Shown here: piece after piece, positions 39,629-52,504 of the stretch | Numbering within the stretch: position 1 is the stretch's first letter | How the letters are laid out: each line of letters opens with the position of its first letter | Assembly (NCBI RefSeq): GCF_051014685.1 | Contig: NW_027478514.1 | Coordinates: 619,281 to 683,280, forward strand | From: Ptiloglossa arizonensis | Lineage: Eukaryota > Arthropoda > Insecta > Hymenoptera > Colletidae | Direction of reading: 5' to 3' | Length of the DNA: 64,000 nucleotides | Notes under the pieces: model-generated | Seen by the model: only the letters and a program-made list of their open reading frames with translations | What the model was told of the DNA's origin: nothing | Database searches by the model: none | Made by a program: the position numbers and the translations under genes

Positions 39629-42600
39629 GGGAGATTGAAGTTAAGGAATGGTTGAGAAACCATCAAAATTTTCGCAAGTCTGATTCCCGAAACCAATAAC
39701 TACAAAGGCCTAGGGGAAAAATACGCGTGCCGTTGTAATCGTGCGAGTTTCTACTTTCAGATGCAACAGGAATTTCTCGAGTTCGTGAATCCGTTCGCGA
39801 GATATAGGAGTTCGAAGTTAAGGAATGGTTGAGAAACCATCAAAATTTTCGCAAGTCTGATAATCGAAACCAATAACTACTATGGCCTAGGGGAAAAGTA
39901 CACCCACCATTGTAATCGGGCGAGTTTCTACTTTCAGACGCAACAGGAATTTCTCGAGTTCGTCAATCCGTTCGCGAGATATGGGAGTTTGAATTTAAGG
40001 AACGCTTGAGCAACCATCAAAATTTTCGCAAGTCTGATTCCCGAAACCCATAACTACAAAGGCCTAGGGGAAAAATACACATACTGTTGTAATCGGGCGA
40101 GTTTCTACTTTCAGATGCAACAGGAATTTCTCGAGCTCGTCAATCCAGTCGCGAGATATGGGAGTTTGAAGTTAAGGAATGTTTGAGGAACCATCAAAAT
40201 TTTCGCAAGTCTGATTCCCGAAACCAATAACCACAAAGGCCTAGGGGAAAAATACACATACCGTTGTAATCGGGCGAGTTTCTACTTTCAGATGCAACAG
40301 GAATTTCTCGAGATCGTCAATCCGTTCGCCAGATATGGGAGTTAGAAGTGAAGGAATGGTTGAGAATCCATCAAAATTTTCGCAAGTCTGATTCCCGAAA
40401 CCAATAACTACAAAGGCCTAGGGAAAAAAATACACATGCAGTTGTAATCGTGCGAGTTTCTACTTTCGGATGCAACAGGAATTTCTCGAGTTCGTCAATC
40501 CGTTCGCGAGATATGGGAGTTTGAAGTTAAGGAATGGTTGAGAAACCATCAAAATTTTCGCTGGTCTGATACGCGAAACCAATAACTGGAGTGGCCTAGG
40601 GGAAAAGTACACACACCCTTGTAATCGGGCGAGTTTCTACTTTAAGACGCAAAAGGAATTTCTCGAGTTCGTCAATCCGTTCGCGAGATATGGGAGTTTG
40701 AAGTTAAGGAACGCGTGAGCAACTATCAAAATTTTCGCAAGTCTGATACTCGAAACCAATAACTACTATGGCCTAGGGAAAAGAACACACACCATTGTAA
40801 TCGGGCGTGTTTCTATTTTCAGGTGCAACAGGAATTTCTCGAGATCGTCAATCCGTTCCCGAGACATGGGAGTTTGAAATTAAGGAATGGTTGAGAAACC
40901 ATCAAAATTATCGCAAGTCTGATTCCCGAAACCAATAACTACAAAGGCCTAGGGGAAAAGTACACACACCATTGTAATCGGGCGAGTTTCTACTTTCAGA
41001 TGCAACAGGAATTTCTCGAGATCGTCAATCCGTTCGCGAGATATGGGAGTTTGAAATTAAGGAATGGTTGAGAAACCATCAAAATATTCGCAACTCAGAT
41101 ACTCGAAACCAATAACTACTATGGCCTAGGGCAAAAATGCACATTCATCTGTAATCGGGCGAGTTTCTACTTTCAGATGCAACAAGAATTTCTCGAATTC
41201 GTCAATTCGTTCGCGAGATATGGGAGTTTGAAGTTAAGGAATGGTTGAGAAACCATCAAAATTTTCGCAAGTCTGATAAGCGAAACCAATAACTAATATG
41301 GCCTAGGGGAAAAGTACACACACCACTGTAATCGGGCGTGTTTCTACTTTCAGATGAAACAGGAATTTCTCGAGTTCGTCAATTCGTTCGCGAGATACGG
41401 GAGTTTGAAATTAAGGAATGGTTGAGAAACCATCAAAATTTTCGCAAGTCTGATACTCGAAACCAATATCTACTATGGCCTAGGGCAGAAATACACATGC
41501 CGTTGTAATCGTGCGAGTTTCTACTTTCAGATGCAACAGGATTTTCTCGAGTTCGTGAATCCGTTCGCGAGATATGGGAGTTCGAAGTTAAGGAATGGTT
41601 GAGAAACCATCAAAATTTTCGCAACCATGATACTCGAAACCAATAACTACTATGGCCTAGGGCAAAAATACACACACCGCTGTAATCGGGCGAGTTTCTA
41701 CTTTCAGATGCAACAGGAATTTCTCGAGTTCGTCAATCCGTTCGCGAGATATGGGAGTTTGAAGTTAAGGAATGGTTGAGAAACCATCAAAAATTTCCCT
41801 GGTCTGATACTCGAAACCAATAACTGGAATGGCCTAGGGGAAAAGTACACACACCATTGTAATCGGGCGAGTTTCTACTTTCAGATGCAACAGGAATTTC
41901 TCGAGCTCGTCAATCCGTTCGCGAGATATGGGACATTGAAGTTAAGGAATGGTTGAGAAACGATCAAAATTTTGGCTGGTCTCATACTCGAAACCAATAA
42001 CTGGAATGGCCTAGGGGAAAAGTACACACACCACTGTAATCGGGCGTGTTTCTACTTTCAGAAGCAACAGGAATTTCTCGAGATCATCAATCCGTTCGCG
42101 AGATATGGGAGTTAGAAGTTAAGGAATGGTTGAGAAACCATCAAAATTTTCGCAAGTCTTATTCCCGAAACCAATAACTACAAAGGCCTAGAGGAAAAAT
42201 ACACATGCCGTTGTAATCGAGCGAGTTTCTACTTTCAGATGCAACACGAATTTCTCGAGATCGTGAATCCGTTCGCGAGATATGGGAGTTTGAAGTTAAG
42301 GAACGGTTGAGAAACCATCAAAATTTTCGCAAGTCTGATACTCGAAACCAATAACTACTATGGCCTAGGGCAAAAATACACATGCCGTTGTAATCGTGCG
42401 AGTTTCTACTTTCAGATGCAACAGGATTTTCTCGAGTTCGTCAATCCGTTCGCGAGATATGGGAGTTTGAAGTTGAGGAATGGTTGAGAGACCATCAAAA
42501 ATTTCGCTGGTCTGATACTCGAAACCAATAACTGGAATGGCCTAGGGGAAAAGTACACACACCATTGTAATGGGGCGAGTTTCTACTTTCCGATGCAACA

Positions 42601-43374
42601 GGAATTTCTGGAGTTCGTCAATTCGTTCGCGAGATATGGGAGTTCGAAGTTAAGGAATGGTTGAGAAACCATCAAAATTTTCGCAACCATGATACACGAA
42701 ACCAATATCTAGTATTGCCTAGGGCAAAAATACACACACCGCTGTAGTCGGGCGGGTGTCTACTTTCAGATGCAACAGGAATTTCTCGAGTTCGTCAATC
42801 CGTTCGCGAGATATGGGACTTTGAAGTTAAGGAATGCTTGAGAAACCACAAAATTTTCGCTGGTCTGATACTCGAAACCAATAACTGGAATGGCCTAGGG
42901 GAAAAGTAGACACACCACTGTAATCGGGCGTGTTTCTACTTTCAGATGCAACAGGAATTTCTCGAGATCGTCAATCCGTTCGCGGGATATGGGAGTTAGA
43001 AGTTAAGGAATGGTTGAGAGACCATCAAAATTTTCGCGAGTCTGATTCCCGAAACCAATAACTACAAAGGCCTAGAGGAAAAATACACATGCCTTTGTAA
43101 TCGTGCGAGTTTCTATTTTCAGATGCAACAGGAATCTCTCGAGATCGTGAATCTGTTCGCGAGATATGGGAGTTTGAAGTTAAGGAACGGTTGAGAAACC
43201 ATCAAAATTTTCGCAAGTCTGATACTCGAAACCAATAACTACTATGGCCTAGGGCAAAAATACACACACCGCTGTAATCGGACGAGTTTCTGCTTTCAGA
43301 TGCAACAAGAATGTCTCGAGTTCGTCCAGTTCGTTCGCGAGATATGGAAGTTTGATGTTAAGGAATGGTTGAGA
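39629..43374 (+). repeat. Large higher-order block, copy 2
   Basis: Second copy, offset 22 monomers from copy 1, with 'acgcgtgagc' at 40711 and an exact CENP-B box at 41386. Private changes include 'gggacattgaag' near 41.93 kb and 'gagacatggg' near 40.86 kb. It ends where the 'ttgatgttaagg' monomer joins directly to a 'gataatcg' monomer. Confidence 0.85.
41386..41402 (+). promoter_or_regulatory. Exact CENP-B box match in block copy 2
   Basis: The same 17-mer and monomer background as at 37492, exactly 3,894 bp (22 monomers) downstream. It was therefore copied with the higher-order block and is not an independent gain. Confidence 0.7.
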
Positions 43375-46300
43375 AACCATCAAAATTTTCGCAAGTCTGA
43401 TAATCGAAACCAATAACTACTATGGCCTAGGGGAAAAGTACACCCACCATTGTAATCGGGCGAGTTTCTACTTTCAGACGCAACAGGAATTTCTCGAGTT
43501 CGTCAATCCGTTCGCGAGATATGGGAGTTTGAATTTAAGGAACGCTTGAGCAACCATCAAAATTTTCGCAAGTCTGATTCCCGAAACCCATAACTACAAA
43601 GGCCTAGGGGAAAAATACACATACTGTTGTAATCGGGCGAGTTTCTACTTTCAGATGCAACAGGAATTTCTCGAGCACGTCAATCCAGTCGCGAGATATG
43701 GGAGTTTGAAGTTAAGGAATGTTTGAGGAACCATCAAAATTTTCGCAAGTCTGATTCCCGAAACCAATAACCACAAAGGCCTAGGGGAAAAATACACATA
43801 CCGTTGTAATCGGGCGAGTTTCTACTTTCAGATGCAACAGGAATTTCTCGAGATCGTCAATCCGTTCGCCAGATATGGGAGTTAGAAGTGAAGGAATGGT
43901 TGAGAATCCATCAAAATTTTCGCAAGTCTGATTCCCGAAACCAATAACTACAAAGGCCTAGGGAAAAAAATACACATGCAGTTGTAATCGTGCGAGTTTC
44001 TACTTTCGGATGCAACAGGAATTTCTCGAGTTCGTCAATCCGTTCGCGAGATATGGGAGTTTGAAGTTAAGGAATGGTTGAGAAACCATCAAAATTTTCG
44101 CTGGTCTGATACGCGAAACCAATAACTGGAGTGGCCTAGGGGAAAAGTACACACACCCTTGTAATCGGGCGAGTTTCTACTTTAAGACGCAAAAGGAATT
44201 TCTCGAGTTCGTCAATCCGTTCGCGAGATATGGGAGTTTGAAGTTAAGGAACGCGTGAGCAACTATCAAAATTTTCGCAAGTCTGATACTCGAAACCAAT
44301 AACTACTATGGCCTAGGGAAAAGAACACACACCATTGTAATCGGGCGTGTTTCTATTTTCAGGTGCAACAGGAATTTCTCGAGATCGTCAATCCGTTCCC
44401 GAGATATGGGAGTTTGAAATTAAGGAATGGTTGAGAAACCATCAAAATTATCGCAAGTCTGATTCCCGAAACCAATAACTACAAAGGCCTAGGGGAAAAG
44501 TACACACACCATTGTAATCGGGCGAGTTTCTACTTTCAGATGCAACAGGAATTTCTCGAGATCGTCAATCCGTTCGCGAGATATGGGAGTTTGAAATTAA
44601 GGAATGGTTGAGAAACCATCAAAATATTCGCAACTCAGATACTCGAAACCAATAACTACTATGGCCTAGGGCAAAAATGCACATTCATCTGTAATCGGGC
44701 GAGTTTCTACTTTCAGATGCAACAAGAATTTCTCGAATTCGTCAATTCGTTCGCGAGATATGGGAGTTTGAAGTTAAGGAATGGTTGAGAAACCATCAAA
44801 ATTTTCGCAAGTCTGATAAGCGAAACCAATAACTAATATGGCCTAGGGGAAAAGTACACACACCACTGTAATCGGGCGTGTTTCTACTTTCAGATGAAAC
44901 AGGAATTTCTCGAGTTCGTCAATTCGTTCGCGAGATACGGGAGTTTGAAATTAAGGAATGGTTGAGAAACCATCAAAATTTTCGCAAGTCTGATACTCGA
45001 AACCAATATCTACTATGGCCTAGGGCAGAAATACACATGCCGTTGTAATCGTGCGAGTTTCTACTTTCAGATGCAACAGGATTTTCTCGAGTTCGTGAAT
45101 CCGTTCGCGAGATATGGGAGTTCGAAGTTAAGGAATGGTTGAGAAACCATCAAAATTTTCGCAACCATGATACTCGAAACCAATAACTACTATGGCCTAG
45201 GGCAAAAATACACACACCGCTGTAATCGGGCGAGTTTCTACTTTCAGATGCAACAGGAATTTCTCGAGTTCGTCAATCCGTTCGCGAGATATGGGAGTTT
45301 GAAGTTAAGGAATGGTTGAGAAACCATCAAAAATTTCCCTGGTCTGATACTCGAAACCAATAACTGGAATGGCCTAGGGGAAAAGTACACACACCATTGT
45401 AATCGGGCGAGTTTCTACTTTCAGATGCAACAGGAATTTCTCGAGCTCGTCAATCCGTTCGCGAGATATGGGACTTTGAAGTTAAGGAATGGTTGAGAAA
45501 CGATCAAAATTTTGGCTGGTCTCATACTCGAAACCAATAACTGGAATGGCCTAGGGGAAAAGTACACACACCACTGTAATCGGGCGTGTTTCTACTTTCA
45601 GAAGCAACAGGAATTTCTCGAGATCATCAATCCGTTCGCGAGATATGGGAGTTAGAAGTTAAGGAATGGTTGAGAAACCATCAAAATTTTCGCAAGTCTG
45701 ATTCCCGAAACAATAACTACAAAGGCCTAGAGGAAAAATACACATGCCGTTGTAATCGAGCGAGTTTCTACTTTCAGATGCAACACGAATTTCTCGAGAT
45801 CGTGAATCCGTTCGCGAGATATGGGAGTTTGAAGTTAAGGAACGGTTGAGAAACCATCAAAATTTTCGCAAGTCTGATACTCGAAACCAATAACTACTAT
45901 GGCCTAGGGCAAAAATACACATGCCGTTGTAATCGTGCGAGTTTCTACTTTCAGATGCAACAGGATTTTCTCGAGTTCGTCAATCCGTTCGCGAGATATG
46001 GGAGTTTGAAGTTGAGGAATGGTTGAGAGACCATCAAAAATTTCGCTGGTCTGATACTCGAAACCAATAACTGGAATGGCCTAGGGGAAAAGTACACACA
46101 CCATTGTAATGGGGCGAGTTTCTACTTTCCGATGCAACAGGAATTTCTGGAGTTCGTCAATTCGTTCGCGAGATATGGGAGTTCGAAGTTAAGGAATGGT
46201 TGAGAAACCATCAAAATTTTCGCAACCATGATACACGAAACCAATATCTAGTATTGCCTAGGGCAAAAATACACACACCGCTGTAGTCGGGCGGGTGTCT

Positions 46301-47066
46301 ACTTTCAGATGCAACAGGAATTTCTCGAGTTCGTCAATCCGTTCGCGAGATATGGGACTTTGAAGTTAAGGAATGCTTGAGAAACCACAAAATTTTCGCT
46401 GGTCTGATACTCGAAACCAATAACTGGAATGGCCTAGGGGAAAAGTAGACACACCACTGTAATCGGGCGTGTTTCTACTTTCAGATGCAACAGGAATTTC
46501 TCGAGATCGTCAATCCGTTCGCGGGATATGGGAGTTAGAAGTTAAGGAATGGTTGAGAGACCATCAAAATTTTCGCGAGTCTGATTCCCGAAACCAATAA
46601 CTACAAAGGCCTAGAGGAAAAATACACATGCCTTTGTAATCGTGCGAGTTTCTATTTTCAGATGCAACAGGAATCTCTCGAGATCGTGAATCTGTTCGCG
46701 AGATATGGGAGTTTGAAGTTAAGGAACGGTTGAGAAACCATCAAAATTTTCGCAAGTCTGATACTCGAAACCAATAACTACTATGGCCTAGGGCAAAAAT
46801 ACACACACCGCTGTAATCGGACGAGTTTCTGCTTTCAGATGCAACAAGAATGTCTCGAGTTCGTCCAGTTCGTTCGCGAGATATGGAAGTTTGATGTTAA
46901 GGAATGGTTGAGAAACCATCAAAATTTTCGCTGGTCTGATACTCGAAACCAATAACTGGAATGGCCTAGGGGAAAAGTACACACACCACTGCAATCGGGC
47001 GTGTTTCTACTTTCAGCTGCAACAGGCATTTCTCGAGATCGTCAATCCGTTCGCGAGATATGGGAG
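43375..47066 (+). repeat. Large higher-order block, copy 3, missing two monomers at its left edge
   Basis: Third copy, 3,540 bp (20 monomers) after copy 2, with 'acgcgtgagc' at 44251. Relative to the copy 1/copy 2 junction, two monomers (the 'gcaacaggcatt' and 'acgcgtgccg' units) are absent at about 43375, consistent with unequal exchange. Private changes include 'gagcacgtc' near 43.67 kb and a 1-bp loss in 'cccgaaacaataac' near 45.71 kb. Confidence 0.85.
44926..44942 (+). promoter_or_regulatory. Exact CENP-B box match in block copy 3
   Basis: The same site again, 3,540 bp (20 monomers) after the 41386 copy. The offset matches that of the third block copy, so this site was also carried by block duplication. 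Confidence 0.7.
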
Positions 47067-47374
47067 TTAGAACTTAAGGAATGGTTGAGAAACCATCAAA
47101 ATTTTCGCAAGTCTGATTCCCGAAACAATAACTACAAAGGCCTAGGGGAAAAATACACATGCCGTTGTAATCGTGCGAGTTTCTACTTTCAGATGCAACA
47201 GGAATTTCTCGAGTTCGTCAAACCGTTCGCGAGATATGGGAGTTTGAAGTTAAGAAATGGTTGAGAAACCATCAAAATTTTCGCTGGTCTGATACTCGAA
47301 ACCAATAACTGGAATGGCCAAGGGGAAAACTACACACACCACTGTAATCTGGCGTGTTTCTACTTTCAGATGCA

Positions 47375-50300
47375 ACAGGAATTTCTCGAGTTCGTCAATC
47401 CGTTCGCGAGATATGGGAGTTCGAAGTTAAGGAATGGTTGAGAAACCATCAAAATTTTCGCTGGTCTGATACTCGAAACCAATAACTGGAATGGCCTAGG
47501 GGAAAAGTACACACACCACTGCAATCGGGCGTGTTTCTACTTTCAGCTGCAACAGGCATTTCTCGAGATCGTCAATCCGTTCGCGAGATATGGTAGTTTG
47601 AAATTAAGGAATGGTTGAGAAACCATCAAAATTTTCGCAACTCTGATGCTCGATACCAATAACTACTAAGGCCTAGGGCAAAAATACACATACCGCTGTA
47701 TTCGGGCGAGCTTCTACTTTCAGATGCAACAGGAATTTCTCGAGTTCGTCAATCCGTTCGCGAGATATGGGACTTTGAGGTTAAGGAATGGTTGAGAAAC
47801 CATCAAAATTTTCGCTGGTCTGATACTCGAACCCAATAACTGGAATGGCCCAGGGGAAAAGTACACACACCACTGCAATCGGGCGTGTTTCTACTTTCAG
47901 CTGCAACAGGCATTTCTCGAGATCGTCAATCCGTTCGCGAGATATGGGAGTTTGAAATTAAGGAATGGTTGAGAAACCATCAAAATTTTCGCAACTCTGA
48001 TACTCGATACCAACAACTACTATGGCCTAGGGCAAAAATACACACACCGCTGTAATCGGGCGATTTTGTACTTTCAGATGCAACAGGAATTTCTCGAGTT
48101 CGTCAATCCGTTTGCGAGATATGGGAGTTCGAAGTTATGGAATGGTTGAGAAACCATCAAAATTTTCGCAACCATGATACTCGTAACCAATAACTACTAT
48201 GGCCTAGGGCAAAAATACACACACCGCTGTAATCGGGCGAGTTTCTACTTTCAGATGCAACAGGAATTTCTCTAGTTCGTCAATCCGTTCGCGAGATATG
48301 GGAGTTTGAAGTTAAGGAATGGTTGAGAAACCATCAAAAATTTCGCTGGTCTGATACTCGAAAACAATAACAGGAATGGCCTAGGGGAAAAGTACACACA
48401 CCATTGTAATCGGGCGAGTTTCTACTTTCAGATGCAACAGGAATTTCTCGAGTTCGTCAAACCGTTCGCGAGATATGGGAGTTTGAAGTTAAGGAATGGT
48501 TGAGATACCGTCAAAAATTTCGCTGGTCTGATACTCGAAACCAATAACTGGAATGGCCTAGGGGAAAAGTACACACACCACTGCAATCGGGCGTGTTTCT
48601 ACTTTCAGATGCAACAGGAATTTCTCGAGATCGTCAATCCGTTCGCGAGATATGGGAGTTTGAATTTAAGGAACGCTTGAGCAACCATCAAAATTTTCGC
48701 AAGTCTGATACTCGAAACCAATAACTACTATGGCCTAGGGGAAAGTACACACACCATTGTAATCGGGCGAGTTTCTACTTTCAGATGCAACAGGAATTTT
48801 TCGAGTTCGCCAATCCATTCGCGAGATATGGGAGTTTGAAGTTAAGGAATGTTTGAGGAACCATCAAAATTTTCGCAAGTCTGATTCCCGAAACCAATAA
48901 CTACAAAGGCCTAGGGGAAAAATACACACACCGTTGTAATCGGGCGAGTTTCTACTTTCAGATGCAACAGGAATTTCTCGAGATCGTCAATCCGTTCCCG
49001 AGATATGGGAGTTTGAAATTAAGGAATGGTTGAGAAACCATCAAAATTTTCGCAAGTCTGATACTCGAAACCAATAACTACTATGGCCTAGGGGAAAAGT
49101 ACACACACCATTGTAATCGGGCGTGTTTCTACTTTCAGATGCAACTGGAATTTCTCGAGTTCGTCAATTCGTTCGCGAGATATGGGAGTTTGAAATTAAG
49201 GTATGGTTGAGAAACCATCAAAATTTTCGCAAGTCTGATACTCGAAACCAATAACTACTATGGCCTAGGGCAAAAATACACACACCGCTGTAATCGGGCG
49301 AGTTTCTGCTTTCAGATGCAACAAGAATTTCACGAGTTCGTCAATCCGTTCGCGAGATATGGGAGTTAGAATTTAAGGAATGGTTGAGAAACCATCAAAA
49401 TTTTCGCAAGTCTGATTCCCGAAACCAATAACTACAAAGGCCTAGGGGAAAAATACACATACCGTTGTAATCGTGCGAGTTTCTACTTTCAGATGCAACA
49501 GGAATTTCTCGAGTTCGTCAATCCGTTCGCGAGATATGGGAGTTTGAAGTTAAGGAACGCTTGAGCAACCATCAAAATTTTCGCAAGTCTGATACTCGAA
49601 ACCAATAACTACTATGGCCTAGGGGAAAAGAACACACACCATTGTAATCGGGCGTGTTTCTACTTTCACATGCAACAGGAATTTCTCGAGTTCGTCAATC
49701 CGTTCGCGAGATATGGGAGTTTGAAGTTAGGGAATGGTTGAGAAACAATCAAAATTTTCGCTGGTCTGATACTCGAAAACAATAACTGGAATGGCCTAGG
49801 GGAAAAGTACACACACCACTGTAATCGGACGTGTTTCTAATTTGAGATGCAACTGCAATTTCTCGAGGTCGTCAATCCGTTCGCCAGATATGGGAGTTAG
49901 AAGTGAAGGAATGGTTGAGAAACCATTAAAATTTTCGCAAGTCTGTTTCCCGAAACCAATAACTACAAAGGCCTAGGGGAAAAATACACATGCCGTTGTA
50001 ATCGTGCGAGTTTCTACTTTCAGATGCAACAGGAATTTCTCGAGTTCGTGAAACCGTTCGCGAGATATAGGAGTTCGAAGTTAAGGAATGGTTGAGAAAC
50101 CATCAAAATTTTCGCAAGTCTGATACTCGAAACCAATAACTACTATGGCCTAGGGGAAAAGTACACACACCATTGTAATCGGGCGTGTTTCTACTTTCAG
50201 GTGCAGCAGGAATTTCTCGAACTCGTCAATCCATTCGCGAGATATGGGAGTTTGAAGTTAAGGAATGTTTGAGGAACCATCAAAATTTTCGCAAGTCTGT

Positions 50301-50390
50301 TTCCCGAAACCAATAACTACAAAGGCCTAGGGGAAAAATACACATACCGTTGTAATCGGGCGAGTTTCTACTTTCAGATGCAACAGGAAT
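47375..50390 (+). repeat. 17-monomer segment, copy 1 (29-monomer offset)
   Basis: Markers 'gatgctcgatacc' at 47645, 'gattttgtactttc' near 48.06 kb, 'aacaggaatggcc' near 48.37 kb, 'aaggtatgg' at 49198 and 'tttgagatgcaactg' at 49841 all recur 5,132-5,133 bp (29 monomers) downstream. This copy lacks one A in 'ctaggggaaagtac' near 48739, which accounts for the 1-bp offset difference. Confidence 0.85.
49200..49376 (+). repeat. Class C monomer exemplar (gatactcg / tactatgg)
   Basis: Third recurrent class. Linked markers are 'gcaagtctgatactcg', 'aactactatggcc', 'gggcaaaaatac' and 'caccgctgtaatcgggcg'. A subvariant carries 'ggggaaaagtacacacacc' instead. Class C often follows class B, giving a loose A-B-C order that many exchanges have disturbed. 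Confidence 0.75.
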
Positions 50391-50509
50391 TTCTCGAGTT
50401 CGTCAATCCGTTCGCGAGATATGGGAGTTCGAAGTTAAGGAATGGTTGAGAAACCATCAAAATTTTCGCAAGTCTGATACTCGAAACCAATAACTACTAT
50501 GGCCTAGGG

Positions 50510-52040
50510 GAAAAGTACACACACCACTGTAATCGGGCGTGTTTCTACTTTCAGAAGCAACAGGAATTTCTCGAGATCATCAATCCGTTCGCGAGATATG
50601 GGAGTTAGAAGTTAAGGAATGGTTGAGAAACCATCAAAATTTTCGCAAGTCTTATTCCCGAAACCAATAACTACAAAGGCCTAGAGGAAAAATACACATG
50701 CCGTTGTAATCGAGCGAGTTTCTACTTTCAGATGCAACACGAATTTCTCGAGATCGTGAATCCGTTCGCGAGATATGGGAGTTTGAAGTTAAGGAACGGT
50801 TGAGAAACCATCAAAATTTTCGCAAGTCTGATACTCGAAACCAATAACTACTATGGCCTAGGGCAAAAATACACATGCCGTTGTAATCGTGCGAGTTTCT
50901 ACTTTCAGATGCAACAGGATTTTCTCGAGTTCGTCAATCCGTTCGCGAGATATGGGAGTTTGAAGTTGAGGAATGGTTGAGAGACCATCAAAAATTTCGC
51001 TGGTCTGATACTCGAAACCAATAACTGGAATGGCCTAGGGGAAAAGTACACACACCATTGTAATGGGGCGAGTTTCTACTTTCCGATGCAACAGGAATTT
51101 CTGGAGTTCGTCAATTCGTTCGCGAGATATGGGAGTTCGAAGTTAAGGAATGGTTGAGAAACCATCAAAATTTTCGCAACCATGATACACGAAACCAATA
51201 TCTAGTATTGCCTAGGGCAAAAATACACACACCGCTGTAGTCGGGCGGGTGTCTACTTTCAGATGCAACAGGAATTTCTCGAGTTCGTCAATCCGTTCGC
51301 GAGATATGGGACTTTGAAGTTAAGGAATGCTTGAGAAACCACAATATTTTCGCTGGTCTGATACTCGAAACCAATAACTGGAATGGCCTAGGGGAAAAGT
51401 AGACACACCACTGTAATCGGGCGTGTTTCTACTTTCAGATGCAACAGGAATTTCTCGAGATCGTCAATCCGTTCGCGGGATATGGGAGTTAGAAGTTAAG
51501 GAATGGTTGAGAGACCATCAAAATTTTCGCGAGTCTGATTCCCGAAACCAATAACTACAAAGGCCTAGAGGAAAAATACACATGCCTTTGTAATCGTGCG
51601 AGTTTCTATTTTCAGATGCAACAGGAATCTCTCGAGATCGTGAATCTGTTCGCGAGATATGGGAGTTTGAAGTTCACGAACGGTTGAGAAACCATCAAAA
51701 TTTTCGCAAGTCTGATACTCGAAAACAATAACTACTATGGCCTAGGGCAAAAATACACACACCGCTGTAATCGGACGAGTTTCTGCTTTCAGATGCAACA
51801 AGAATGTCTCGAGTTCGTCCAGTTCGTTCGCGAGATATGGAAGTTTGATGTTAAGGAATGGTTGAGAAACCATCAAAATTTTCGCTGGTCTGATACTCGA
51901 AACCAATAACTGGAATGGCCTAGGGGAAAAGTACACACACCACTGCAATCGGGCGTGTTTCTACTTTCAGCTGCAACAGGCATTTCTCGAGATCGTCAAT
52001 CCGTTGGCGAGATATGGGAGTTAGAACTTAAGGAATGGTT
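50510..52040 (+). repeat. Partial fourth copy of the large block
   Basis: The stretch from 'tcagaagcaac' (50551) through 'tctagtattgcc', 'gtagacacacc', 'gttcgtccagttcg' and 'cagctgcaacagg' repeats 45.56-47.08 kb, 28 monomers minus 3 bp downstream. The left end joins a different monomer context from copies 1-3, so only the right-hand third of the block is present. Related material follows again at 60.85-61.4 kb. Confidence 0.82.
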
Positions 52041-52208
52041 GAGAAACCATCAAAATTTTCGCTGGTCTGATACTCGAAACCAATAACTGGAATGGCCCAG
52101 GGGAAAACTACACACACCACTGTAATCTGGCGTGTTTCTACTTTCAGATGCAACAGGAATTTCTCGAGATCGTCAATCCGTTCGCGAGATATGGGAGTTA
52201 GAACTTAA

Positions 52209-52385
52209 GGAATGGTTGAGAAACCATCAAAATTTTCGCAAGTCTGATTCCCGAAACCAATAACTACAAAGGCCTAGGGGAAAAATACACATGCCGTTGT
52301 AATCGTGCGAGTTTCTACTTTCAGATGCAACAGGAATTTCTCGAGATCGTGAATCCGTTCGCGAGATATTGGAGTTTGAAGTTAA
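52209..52385 (+). repeat. Class B monomer exemplar (gattcccg / tacaaagg)
   Basis: Second recurrent class. Linked markers are 'gcaagtctgattcccg', 'aactacaaaggcc', 'aaaaatacacatgccgttg', 'atcgtgcgag' and often 'gagatcgtgaatcc'. Class B units commonly follow class A units, as at 38.05-38.4 kb and 52.03-52.4 kb. Confidence 0.8.
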
Positions 52386-52504
52386 GGAACGGTTGAGAAA
52401 CCATCAAAATTTTCGCAAGTCTGATTCCCGAAACCAATAACTACAAAGGCCTAGGGGAAAAATACACATACCGTTGTAATCGTGCGAGTTTCTACTTTCA
52501 GATG

